The notes under the pieces are model-generated. The model worked only from the letters and a program-made list of their open reading frames with translations. It did no database searches and was not told the DNA's origin. Of a stretch of 64,000 bases of DNA, positions 20,300-30,164 are shown piece by piece; within the stretch, counting starts at the first letter, position 1; each line of letters opens with the position of its first letter. This stretch comes from Chelonoidis abingdonii (lineage: Eukaryota > Chordata > Testudines > Testudinidae), in the NCBI RefSeq assembly GCF_003597395.2, contig NC_133769.1, positions 373,951,295 to 374,015,294 of the forward strand, read 5' to 3'. The translations under genes were made by a program, and so were the position numbers.

Positions 20300-22210
20300 G
20301 TAGGTTAAAAATGGTTGTTCACCTTCTTGTAACTGTTGTTCTTCGAGATGTGTTGTTAATGTCCATTCCAATCAGGTGTGTGCGCACGCACGTGCATGAT
20401 GGCCGGAAGATTTTTCCCTTAGCAGCATCCGTCGGGTCAGCCTGGGCGCTCCCTGGAGTCGTGCCCTCATGGCGCCTAATATATAGCCCTGCTGACCTGC
20501 TACCCCTTCAGTTCCTTCTTGCTGGCTAATCTGACGGAGGGGTAGGAGGGAGGGTATTGGAATGGACATGAACAACACATCTCAAAGGACAACAGTTACG
20601 AGAAGGTCAGTAACCGTTTTTTTTTCTTTGAGTGCTTGTTCATGTCGATTCCAATCAGGTGACTCCAAAGCAAATTTAGGAGGTGGGGTCAGAGCTGTCC
20701 ACTGACTGGAGTACTGCTCTACCAAAGGCCACATCATCTCTGGCCTGCCTAGTAACTGCATAGTGTGCGGCGAAAGTGTATATTGATAACCATTCACTAC
20801 CCTGGAAATTTCCTGGGTGGGGACTTGAGCCAGGAAAGCTGTTGATGAAGCCTGCGCCCTTGTAGAGTGCGCCGTCATCGGGGGGTGTTGGGATCCCTGC
20901 TAGATTGTAGCAATTGGTAATGCAGGCCACAATCCATGATGAAATGCACTGTGTCGAAACAGGCTGGCCCTTCATCCTGTCTGCTACTGCAACAAAGACT
21001 TGTACACAGGACCTGCTGGGGGCAGGGGGCCAGGTGCTGACATCGGCACCTGGGCTGTAGGTGCCTGCATCGAGGTCGACGTCAACAACGGTGCAGGTGT
21101 GGGAGATGGGTGTGTCACCACTGTGAAGGCCGTGCCGAAGTCAGAGCCAAGCATGGTGCCAGAGTCGATGACGGTGCCATAAGGAAAGGTGTTGGTACCA
21201 TAAGTGCCGGGTGCGTATGCTCAGTGGAAGGCGGCACAAATGTGGCGGAAGTAACTGAAGACGTCGCTGAGCATGGGCCCTGGGTTCCTCCCTGGCTGTG
21301 GTGATAAGCCCAGGGAGTCCAGAAGGGCCACTGAGGCAGGTTCTACCACTGCGGAGGCACACGCCTGATGTTCCCTTCCGTCTCTGTCCGACCTCACTCC
21401 ACAGTTTCTGCTCCAACTTGAGTGATGGGAGTTGGGCTCCAACTCCAAGCTCTCAGACACTGAAGACCACGGAGGAGCCGATCATCGGTGCCTTAAACGT
21501 TGAGAGCTCTGGGAGTGGGAAGGCTCTGTGTTGGAGCCTGTAGGTGCCGATGGACAAAGCGAAGGAGAGCACCTTGACATCATAGCATGCTTTCCCTTAG
21601 AATGCACCAGAGGATGGTGCTCCATCGGCACTGAGGGTTCCTCCCTGGCAGGTGAGAATCGTGCTGTCAAGTGAAGGAGATCTCTGGCGGCCTGGTATGC
21701 TTCTGGCGTAGATGGGAGCTGAAACTGCTGTGTAGGCACCGGAGATTGAGGTGGGGCTGGATTCAATTGCCTCACCTGGACAGGAATCGACACGGCCCCA
21801 GAAGGAGATGCTGGAGAGTGGCCCGCCTGGGATCACACTTCTTGAGGCTTAGCGGGAGGAGAACGGTCATCCGGCTTTTTCTTCTTTTAGAGGCACCGGC
21901 GAGTGAGAGCAGTGACTACTATCAGATTGGCCCCATGAGGAGCCGTGCTAGTACCGAGCATCCCTGGAGGAGTCGTTCCTCAGCGCTGAGGTGCTCCACA
22001 TTGAGGACGCTGCCACAGAGGTTGGGTCTCTCAAACCCAGGTCGGAATGGGGGCGCAAAGCTGCCTCCATAAGGATCACTTTCAGCCACTGTTCCGGTTC
22101 TTTAAGTGTTCTTGGGCGGAACTCGCAGCAGATCTTGCAACGATCTTTCTGATGGGTTTCCCCCAGGCACCTAAGACATGTGCTAGCTCCCTCCTATAGC
22201 TAAGGGGTAA
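20300..22210 (-). mobile_element. DIRS-like retrotransposon part with inverted repeat (tentative)
   Basis: A 60-base inverted repeat (20313-20372 and 20556-20615) sits at one end. Upstream on the minus strand is a degraded, Ser/Pro-rich gag-like region. It starts with a zinc-knuckle-like CLRCLGETHQKDRCKIC at about 22185-22130, followed by RPRTLK. Inverted terminal repeats and such a cysteine/histidine motif are seen in DIRS-type elements. The reverse transcriptase and tyrosine recombinase are absent, so the class is uncertain. Confidence 0.45.
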
Positions 22211-22214
22211 ACCG

Positions 22215-22460
22215 GGAAATTGTTTTAAGGCAATAGGTAACTCTTATTAGACATTTTTTTTATTTAATATGAAAACGTAAAGCCTGAGGTTGTGTCTTTA
22301 TGTTTATTTTCTGTGTAACTTATATATGTTTGCTTTCCCTTTACTATTTCTTCTTTCAATCTGTGTTTTTTCTATTAAATGAACTTTTGTTTATTTTTAT
22401 CCCAAGCAGGTTTCTGGTGTGCCTTCAGCCCAGATGTCTAGTAATTAAGAACTCAAGGAG
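22215..22460 (+). mobile_element. Possible LTR fragment, AT-rich
   Basis: This AT-rich segment with TTTTTCTATTAAATGAAC (an ATTAAA polyadenylation signal) looks like the 3' part of a retroelement LTR. I cannot define its ends. Confidence 0.3.
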
Positions 22461-22784
22461 AATGTATTAGGTGAGACCCGGGACTGGAAGGGTGGTTTGT
22501 GTCATCCTGCAAAGAGTAACTAGGCTCGTGAGAGCCAGGGTGAGACCCTGTGTTTGTGGGCAGGCTGCAGGTGTCAAGGAATTGAAACATAGCAGCACAG
22601 CACAAAGGCCCTAAGTTACAGGCCAGGCAGTGACAGAACCCCTTATTGGTCTGCGAGGACCCCAAAATGTCACAGAAACCATTGAAAAAGATGTCGTCTT
22701 GGTAACTGACTATAATGGAGAAAGAAATGTGGCATTAATCAGACAGAGGTGGAAACACTGGGTTGCTTCATGTGTCACAAGGTA

Positions 22785-22935
22785 CAAAAGCATCTAATCT
22801 AATCTAACAGTCAAAGGCCTAACATGATTCAATGGCTGGAAGTTGAAGTTAGACAAATTCAGATCGGAAATAAGGCACAAACTTTTAACGGTGAGGGTAA
22901 TTAACCAGGGGAGTGGTGGGGTGCAGAGTAAAATC
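22785..22935 (+). mobile_element. CR1 LINE fragment, C-terminal region
   Basis: The block AATGGCTGGAAGTTGAAGTT followed by AGACAAATTCAGATCGGAAA and GGTAATTAACCA is the same CR1 segment seen at 27840-27930 and 38400-38480. Confidence 0.75.
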
Positions 22936-23599
22936 ACTGCACAGGTGCTGCTGGATCTTGGAGGGTAGGACTTGGGGGCTGCTGGGGTCTCCACCAGCTA
23001 GTGGCCCCATCTCTGCCCCTTAAGGCAGGACAACGAGAGCCTCCTGCAGATGCAGCCCCCCCACACATACTGGGGCCTCTAACTAAGCGTGCAGGTGGGA
23101 GGCCACCCTGGTGCAGCAGAGCCTAAATGGAGGGATGGGAGGATGAGGGCAGGGCGGCAGCTCCAGCAGGCTCAAGAGTGAGGGAAGGAGACAGACTGGA
23201 GCAGGGGGAGGGAAGAAGCATGGGGAGGGCAGGACTGTCAGGACAAACACATCCAGCCACCTCCACTCTCCTGCCAAAGGTCCCTTGCACAGTGCTCACA
23301 CTAGCTGTGTGCTCACAAGTGGCTCCTCTGCACTCTCCAAGCCCCTGCCCAATTCTTCCTTGAGTACTTCCCCCAAACCTGCTCCAGGCACAGCTCTCCC
23401 TGAAAAGTCGGCGCAAGGCAGGATCCTTCCTGGTGGCCATGGGGCCAGGCTGGGGGAATGTGAAGCATTTGGGAGGGGCTCCAGCAGTAGAGCCCCCTAA
23501 TCCCCATTAATCCTGCACAGGGAGAGGGACCTGGGATTAGCAGGGCGAGCCTCAGAAACCCGCATTCCAGCAGGCAGGGCCCTGGATCAGGGCGACAGC

Positions 23600-24060
23600 T
23601 CACATGGCACAGCCCCCTCCCACACTCCCGCCCCTACAATCCAGCAGGTGCCCTGACATAGCTGAGCCCCAGCAGGCCAAGGTACCAAGCTCCTTGGAAT
23701 ACCTTCTGGTGCACAATGTACAGAGTTTTCCCCTGCCCCCAGTGCACCCTCAACAGTGCACCCCCAGCACCCCTCTGGGTCAGCTCCCTCTAACCTCCCC
23801 TGCACCTCTCTGTGTCTGCTCCCCTCTTTTCCCCTGGTACCATGCTGAGTCTGTTCTCCCCACACACACCGGCATCCCACTGGGTCTGGTCCCCTCTCCC
23901 CCCCAGCACCTAGCTAGCTCTGCCCCACCTTCTTCACCTCCAGCAGAGCACTGGGTTTGCTTACCCCTCCCCCTAACACTGCCCTGGGTCTACTCTCCCC
24001 TTCCTTCCTCTGGCACTGCGTTGATATTGCACCCTCTCCCCCGACCCCCAGTCTGGGAAA
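23600..24060. repeat. Pyrimidine-rich degenerate minisatellite
   Basis: Loose units of about 50 bases repeat CCCCTCTCCCC, CAGCACC and CTGGGTCTGCTC-type blocks. No coding content is seen. Confidence 0.45.
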
Positions 24061-24300
24061 GGTGACATCAGAGATGAGAATGATCAGAGGTTGGAGAGAT
24101 TCCTGCCCAGGGAGTGACCAGGCCAGGCCAGGCCAGGCCCGTTAGTGCCACAGGGGATGGGCTAGAGGGACAGAAAATACTGGCTAGAATAGTGTTTGAC
24201 TGGGGCACGTCCTATGTCATCCCAGCCACCACTCAGGAACTGGGGTGGGGGGCGGGTGTGTCACTGACACTGACAGGAAGCAAATTTATACTCAGGCAAA

Positions 24301-24488
24301 GGGGGGAGGGATAGCTCAGTAGTTTGAGCATTGGCCTGCTAAACCCAGGGTTGTGAGTTCAGTACTTCAGGGGCCATTTAGGGAATTGGGGTAAAAATCT
24401 GTCTGGGGATTGGTCCTGCTTTGAGCAGGGGGTTGGACTAGATGACCTTCTGTGGTTCCTTCCAACCCTAATCTTCTATGATTCTATG
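24301..24488 (+). mobile_element. tRNA-derived SINE of cryptodiran turtle type
   Basis: The head has a pol III A box (ATAGCTCAGTAGTTTGAGCA at 24311-24330) and a B-box-like GAGTTCAGTAC at 24356-24366. The body has GGGGATTGGTCCTGCTTTGA. The tail, GGTTGGACTAGATGACCTT to TTCTATGATTCTATGA, is CR1-derived. It is not a functional tRNA gene. This family is known as the tortoise polIII/SINE of hidden-neck turtles. Confidence 0.9.
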
Positions 24489-24489
24489 A

Positions 24490-25300
24490 AATGTTTCTAA
24501 CCCCAGTGCATAACTGGCTTGTGGAACTCACTGCCACCAGATTCCCTGGGGCAGGAGCCAGGAAGATCCTGGCATCTCAGTGGCTAACATATCTTGGCAT
24601 TACATTATGGAGCTACAGAATCAGTTACAGTTGATGGCAGTGCCTGCCTATCAGGTTCTGGGCACTTGCTAACCACTGACTCCATTCCCTACTACTATAT
24701 CTCAGAGTTTGTCCCTAACTCCTCCTGCCACAGGAGAGAGCCCACCCCTAGCTGAGTAGTTGGGGCAAGTTATCTACCTGGGGTAACCCCTGAAAGCATT
24801 GACCCCCCATTGCATTTCCACAGGGTGAATTTGGCTGATTGCCCATGGGGGGAGGTGTCTTGCAATTTCAGAGTACAGCCAACTCCTATTTTATCACAAA
24901 CCCAGTGAGTTTGGGGTTATTTTGAGCTTCTTTTGATCTCAGAATCATTGGGAGGTAGGGGCAGGGCAGGGCCACTAATCTCTTTATGTCCTCCTACAGG
25001 AGTGGAATGAGGCATAGGCAGCATATATGGCTTTGACAGACCCTGCTAGTCAAAAACTCTCCAGCCCCACGCACATGTGCACCCACACTGGGAACCACAC
25101 TGACTACAACACCTCAAAGAACAGGGTAAAGAACTGTTCCTTCTAACCAGGAGACTGAGAGAATGACTCTTAAAATAAAAATTCAGATTCTGTAACATCT
25201 GGATTCACCACACAGGCCACAAATGTGCATCATTTGGGTCAGGCAGAACCCATCTGGCAGCCCTGGCCCCTGTCCTGAATGACAGCTGCCACTACATCAT
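24490..25300. other. DCHS1 intron 2, unassigned segment
   Basis: I see no gene and no recognisable element here. Confidence 0.45.
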
Positions 25301-25935
25301 GGGGTCTCTAAAAACCAACAACTGTGAACAGCTTTGATAAGCCTGCCAGAATTGCTCCACTGGATATTAGGAGAGTGGTCACAAGCAAAATAGAATGATT
25401 ACAACAGGTTGGCGATACCAGACATCCACTATATGGCCACACAGCAGCAGTTAGCTGCCTGAAGTTACAGAGAAGCGTCCTAACTGGAACAGAACTGCTT
25501 ACAGAATCATCAGTGGCTACATGACTAGAAATGTGGTGCAAACAGTCTGAAAACAAAGACATCAAATGGCACACTGACATTGCCGAATGCCTTCCCACAG
25601 GCAAAGAGAACAACTGGTTAACCAGGAGATGTTTAAAATCACCTCCGAACAAGAGCTGGCAGGACAAAAGCCCATATGCGGAAGAGCGGCTATTCCAAAG
25701 ACGTAGACATATGTGACCGTGGTGAAACACAAACCATGGAACATCTGTTGGTCTGCCAGCTCCTGGAGGAACCGTGCACCACAGAAGATCCCACCAGAGC
25801 GCCAGACCAGTATGGCATGTGCCTGATACTAAAAAAAACTGATTGAGGTGGAAGGACATGAGAAGAAGAAGCCACACTAGTCTGTCTCCAGCCTCTGATG
25901 GAGTCACACTCAAATGCTTCAGAGGAAGGTAGTGT
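25300..25935 (+). mobile_element. Possible LINE C-terminal remnant
   Basis: A plus-strand frame contains CDRGETQTMEHLLVCQLL at about 25715-25770. This resembles the Cys/His-rich C-terminal end of some LINE ORF2 proteins. The upstream part lacks clear RT motifs, so the class is unresolved. Confidence 0.35.
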
Positions 25936-26064
25936 TGCCAGTTTGAAGCATGCAAATAGTATGAGATTGGCCTGGCCTTTTTAAAAATTGTGATTTAAAA
26001 ACAATCTGCTTTCTGGCTTTTTTAGCCTTTGGCGAAGCCACAGCCAGCCAGCCACCCACCCACA

Positions 26065-26370
26065 TGGCAAATGAAATTAAATGTTGGAAATTGCAAAGCA
26101 ATTCACATTGGAGGAACAGTATCAAACCCTTCATATACATACAGGGGCCTAAATTAACTATGAGCTCAGGGAAGGGAGCTGGGTACCACTGTAGGCAGGG
26201 CAACGGGGATCTCTGCTCAAAGTACAGCAGCAGGTAAAACAGAAAACAAGGTGTCTGAATGCATAAAGGACAGGATGAGAATAATACAGAGATTATTCTA
26301 ATGCTCCCTGTATCAATCAATTGTGCAGCCCCATCTGGACACTGTGCAGGACTAGCTCCCCATCTCACAC
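26065..26370 (+). mobile_element. CR1/L3-like LINE fragment
   Basis: Blocks ATGGCAAATGAAATTAAATG, GCAAAGCAATTCACATTGGA and CAGCCCCATCTGGACACTGT follow the order of the CR1 C-terminal region but are heavily diverged. Confidence 0.6.
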
Positions 26371-26799
26371 AGGATAGTGCAGAGCCCGAGGCTGTCCCTG
26401 TGTAAAGCTGTGTAAGGCAGTCTAAGCAATAAGGCTTTGGAGTTTACTGCCTCTCTGTGCTGATGTAATGTCATAAGTTGGTATACCGAGCGCTCAGACA
26501 GTGGGTTCTGTATGTTTTAGAAGGACAACATTGTGGTCCCAAGTGGGAGCTGGGTCTCTGACTGGAGGGCATAATGGAAGCCCTTGAAGAATTCTGATGC
26601 CATAGGGTATGAGCAGACTGAATATGACCGTATCAGGGCGTGACATACAGATATCTCAGCAAGGTGAACTTTAAGGGTATTAAATGACAACTGTACATGT
26701 TTCAGGACCATCACATTGTCCAAAATCTTCCATATCAGGGACTCTGCTGGGTCATTGTCATTTCAAGCTGTCCATATGCCCAATTAAGGAAGAAGCCAC

Positions 26800-28027
26800 A
26801 CTGGTTAAAAAACCAATCCAGCTTATAGAGGAAGTGAAGGCTACTATAAAATATTACACACACACACACACAGAACGAATGGAGAAAGGGGAAGTTGCCG
26901 ACACTGAATACAAATCAGAAGCTAGAAACTGCAGAGAATTGATAAGGGTAGCAAAAGGACACAAGGAGAAAGCTATGGCCAGCAGAGTTAAGGACAATAA
27001 GAAGAAGGTTTTTTAAAAAATATATTAGGAACAAAAAGAATCCTAGCAATGGTATTGGTTCATTATTAGATGAAAATGGTAGAATTATCAATAATAATGC
27101 AGAAAAGGCAGAAGTGTTCAATAAATAATTCTGTTCTCTATCTGGGGAAAAAAACAGATGATATAGTCATATCAAATGATAAAACTTATCAGTGAGCGGG
27201 TATTTCCAGTGAAGTCCCACAAGGATTGGTTCTTGGCCCTACACTAGTTAACATTTTTATCAATGACTTGAAGAAATCATAAAGTCATCACTGATAAAGT
27301 TTGCAGATGACACCAAAATTGGGGGAGATGGAAATAATGAAGAGGTCACTGATAGAAAGCAGTGTATTGCTTGGTAATCTGGGTGCAAGAAAACAATATG
27401 CATTTCAATAAGGCTAAATGTAAATGTAAATCTTTAGGAACAAAGAATGTAGATCGCACTTACAGGATGGGGGATTCTATTCTGGGAAGCAGTGTCTCTG
27501 AAAAAAAATTGGGGGGTATGACAAGATAATTGGCTGAACCTCAGCTCCCAGTGTGATGCTATGGCCAACAGAGCTAATGCAATCCTGTGATACATAAACA
27601 GGGAATCTTGACTAGGAGGAGAGAGGTTATTTTACCTTTATATTTGGCACTGGTGCTATCCCTGCTGGAAAACGGTGTTCAGTTCTGGTGCTCACAATTC
27701 AAGAAGGAGGTTGGAAAGGGTTCAGAGAAGAGCCACAAGAATGATTTAAGGATTAGATCACAGTCTAGTAGCACCTACATGAGAAACAAATATTTAATAA
27801 TGGGCTCTTCAGTCTAGCAGAGAAAGGTCTAACAAGATCCAATGGCTAGTTGAAACTAGACAAATTCAGACTGGAAACAAGGCATAAATTTTTAATGGTG
27901 AGAGTAATTAACCAATGGAACAATTTGCCAAGGGTTGTCATGGATTCTACATCTCTCATAATTTTTAAATCAAGATCGGATTTTTTTTCCAAGATCTGCT
28001 TTAGGAATTATTTTGGGGAAGTACTAC
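26800..28027 (+). mobile_element. CR1 LINE with internal deletion
   Basis: The endonuclease-RT linker lies at about 26800-27130. It jumps near 27180 to the RT palm with VPQGLVLGPTLVNIFIND (about 27210-27265) and FADDTKIGG (about 27302-27328). The C-terminal block AGACAAATTCAGACTGGAAA is at 27857-27876. The N-terminal half of the RT is missing and stops are frequent. A (CA)n tract lies at 26857-26872. Confidence 0.82.
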
Positions 28028-28150
28028 TGTGACAAAGTGGGACTGTTCTTAATGTTTCCTCTGAATACTGTGTGGATGCCTCAGTTTCCCCTATGCATTT
28101 CTTAAGTCTCCAGTGTGCATAAATGGCTGACACTCTGTTTCTTGGCAACA
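28028..28150 (+). mobile_element. 5' part of a TGTGAC-family LTR
   Basis: The sequence starts TGTGACAAAGTGGGACTG and runs to TTTCTTGGCAACAG. It then breaks off at a CR1 ORF1 segment. The matching 3' part of the family resumes at 29442, so this appears to be one LTR split by later insertions. Confidence 0.7.
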
Positions 28151-29122
28151 GAGACTGCCAAGACTCATCAAGCCCTCGGAGCGCTACCCCTTCCTGCTTC
28201 TCCAAGTGGGCACCAATGATACTGCCAAGAATGACCTTGAGCGGATCACTGCAGACTACGTGGCTCTGGGAAGAAGGATAAAGGAGTTTGAGGCACAAGT
28301 GGTGTTCTCGTCCATCCTCCCTGTGCAGGGAAAAGGCCTGGGTAGAGATTGTCAAATTGTGGAAGTCAACAAATGGCTAGGGAGGTGGTGTCGGAGAGAA
28401 GGTTTTGGATTCTTCGACCATGGGATGATGTTCCAAGGAGGAGTGCTAGGCAGAGACGGGCTCCACCTAACGAAGAGAGGGAAGAGCATCTTTGCAAGCA
28501 GGCTGGCTAACTTAGTGAGGAGGGCTTTAAACTAGGTTCACTTGGGAAGGAGACCAAGCCCTGAGGTAAGTGGGTGGAATGGATATGTTGGATGGATAGC
28601 ACGAGAAGGAGAGAGCAAGGGGAGGACCTTCCTGTCCGACTGAGAACAGACAATCAGCGGTTATCCTAAGTGCCATTTTTAATAACACAAAAGCAAGAAG
28701 CCTGTGGAAACAAGCATGGAGAAACTGGAAGTCCTGGGACAGTCAGGAATTAATGAATAGATTGAATAACAGAGGTATCTTGGTGGGATAACTCACATAC
28801 GAGTCTTGTTGTGACGTTAATTGATATATAACTGGGACCGTTATATAGAACATGGGTTGCAACCGGTGCCTGTATGGCACCAAATCTATGTAAAGGGATA
28901 CTTGTGGTCACTTTCCTCTTATAAGGTGTCTAGACCCATGGTATATATACGTGCGTTTACAGACTTTTCTGGTTTTTTATTTTTTTGCGTGTTTGTATCA
29001 TTTTTAGATGTATGTTGATGAAGTATTACATAATAAGGGGGAGATAGAATTGCAGGAGGGAACTGTGTACTTCATTTAGGTGACTGTCTGTATTCTCAAG
29101 CTATCATCTCTCTCTCTCTTTT
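28151..29122 (+). mobile_element. CR1 LINE: ORF1 SGNH-esterase part and start of ORF2
   Basis: An open frame at 28206-28535 encodes the C-terminal part of CR1 ORF1. It contains GTNDTAKNDL (SGNH block III), VVFSSILPV and GRDGLHLTKRG (block V, with the Asp-x-x-His pair), and ends at RRALN. Such ORF1 proteins carry an esterase-like domain and bind RNA in cis for CR1 retrotransposition; that is family knowledge. The start of the ORF2 endonuclease follows near 28680-28800 and is already frameshifted. The copy runs into the gap at 29123. Confidence 0.85.
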
Positions 29123-29222
29123 NNNNNNNNNNNNNNNNNNNNNNNNNNNNNNNNNNNNNNNNNNNNNNNNNNNNNNNNNNNNNNNNNNNNNNNNNNNNNN
29201 NNNNNNNNNNNNNNNNNNNNNN
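29123..29222. other. Assembly gap (100 N)
   Basis: Exactly 100 Ns, a conventional placeholder for a gap of unknown size. A (CT)n tract precedes it. Confidence 0.99.
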
Positions 29223-29441
29223 CAACGGTGGGGGAAAGGGTTTACTTTCCTTGTGTTAAGATCCAGAGGGTCTGGGTCTTGGGGGTCTCCGGGCAAGGTT
29301 TTGGGGGACCAGAGTGTATCAGGCACTGGAATTCCTGGTTGGTGGCAGCGCTACAGGTTCTAAGCTGGTAATTAAGCTTAGAGGAATTCATGGTGGTACC
29401 CCATCTTTTGGACGCTAAGGTTCAGGGTGGGGAATTGTACC
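29223..29441 (+). mobile_element. 3' part of a second LTR family
   Basis: Blocks GGTCTGGGTCTTGGGGGTC, GGTTGGTGGCAGCGCTACAG, AAGCTGGTAATTAAGCTTAG and GGACGCTAAGG match the LTR at 13420-14570. It ends GTACCATGACA near 29445. The 5' part is lost in the gap. Confidence 0.65.
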
Positions 29442-29974
29442 ATGACAGCCCCTCCCCCGCAAAGGTGCCAGCTGAATGTGCTGGAGAACAAAAGGATCAG
29501 GTGACCTCCTGGCCCAGGAAAGAGACAAAGGCCAGAGGTGGGGCTGGAGAGTTTCAGTTTGGAGCTGGCTAGGGAAAGAGAAGGAGGCCCAGACCCAAGG
29601 TCTGGCCTCCCTGCTCCCAAGATGGACCTGACTTAGGGGTCTGGTTTCTGTACCTACAAGCTCTGTTTTGGACTGTGTTCATGTCATCTAATAAACCTTC
29701 TGTTTTCCCAGCTGGCTGAGAGTCACGTCTGACTGCAGAGTTGGGGTGCAGGACCCTGTGGCTTCTCCAGGACCCTACCTGTGCAGACTTGCTGTGGGAA
29801 GCGCATGGTGTGAGAAGGGGATGCTGAATGCTCCGAGGTCAGACCCAGGGAGGTCAAAGCTGTGGAAGCTTCTTGCCCTGGAGACAGTCTGCTCACAGAG
29901 AGGAGGCTCCCTCAGAGTACTGACTGGCTTCATATGGAGCAGTTCCAGAGCACTGACCCGGTGACTCCATGACA
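29442..29974 (+). mobile_element. 3' part of the TGTGAC-family LTR
   Basis: The segment continues the LTR begun at 28028. Landmarks are GGAGAACAAAAGGATCAGG, TCAGTTTGGAGCTGGCT, a TCTAATAAACCTTCTG polyadenylation-type block near 29688 and GCTGGCTGAGAGTCACGTC. It ends in CCATGACA at 29974. No internal coding sequence follows. Confidence 0.75.
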
Positions 29975-30054
29975 TGTGGACCTGACAGTAAGGTGGGGGC
30001 TAAGCAGGGGAACACACTCTCTTGGCAGAAAGTGGTGGTGTGCAGAGCTAGAGG

Positions 30055-30160
30055 TAATGTTGCCAACTCTCCAGGAATGTCCTGGAGCCTCCAGGAATTA
30101 AAGATTATGTCATATCGTGAAATCTCCAGGAATACATCCAACCAAAATTGGCAACCCTAT
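30055..30160. mobile_element. Small MITE with GTTGCCAA / TTGGCAAC termini
   Basis: The left end GTTGCCAACTCTCCAGGAAT and right end AAAATTGGCAACCCTA form inverted termini. The body repeats CTCCAGGAAT blocks in both orientations. It is a short non-autonomous DNA element common in reptiles. Confidence 0.65.
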
Positions 30161-30164
30161 CTAG

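Noticed and set aside
24301..24375. Candidate tRNA gene
   Set aside because: The A and B boxes belong to a SINE with a CR1-like tail; no cloverleaf with proper acceptor pairing is evident.
28206..28535. Possible bacterial-type SGNH esterase gene acquired by transfer
   Set aside because: The domain is the known C-terminal part of CR1 ORF1, and CR1 ORF2 sequence follows.
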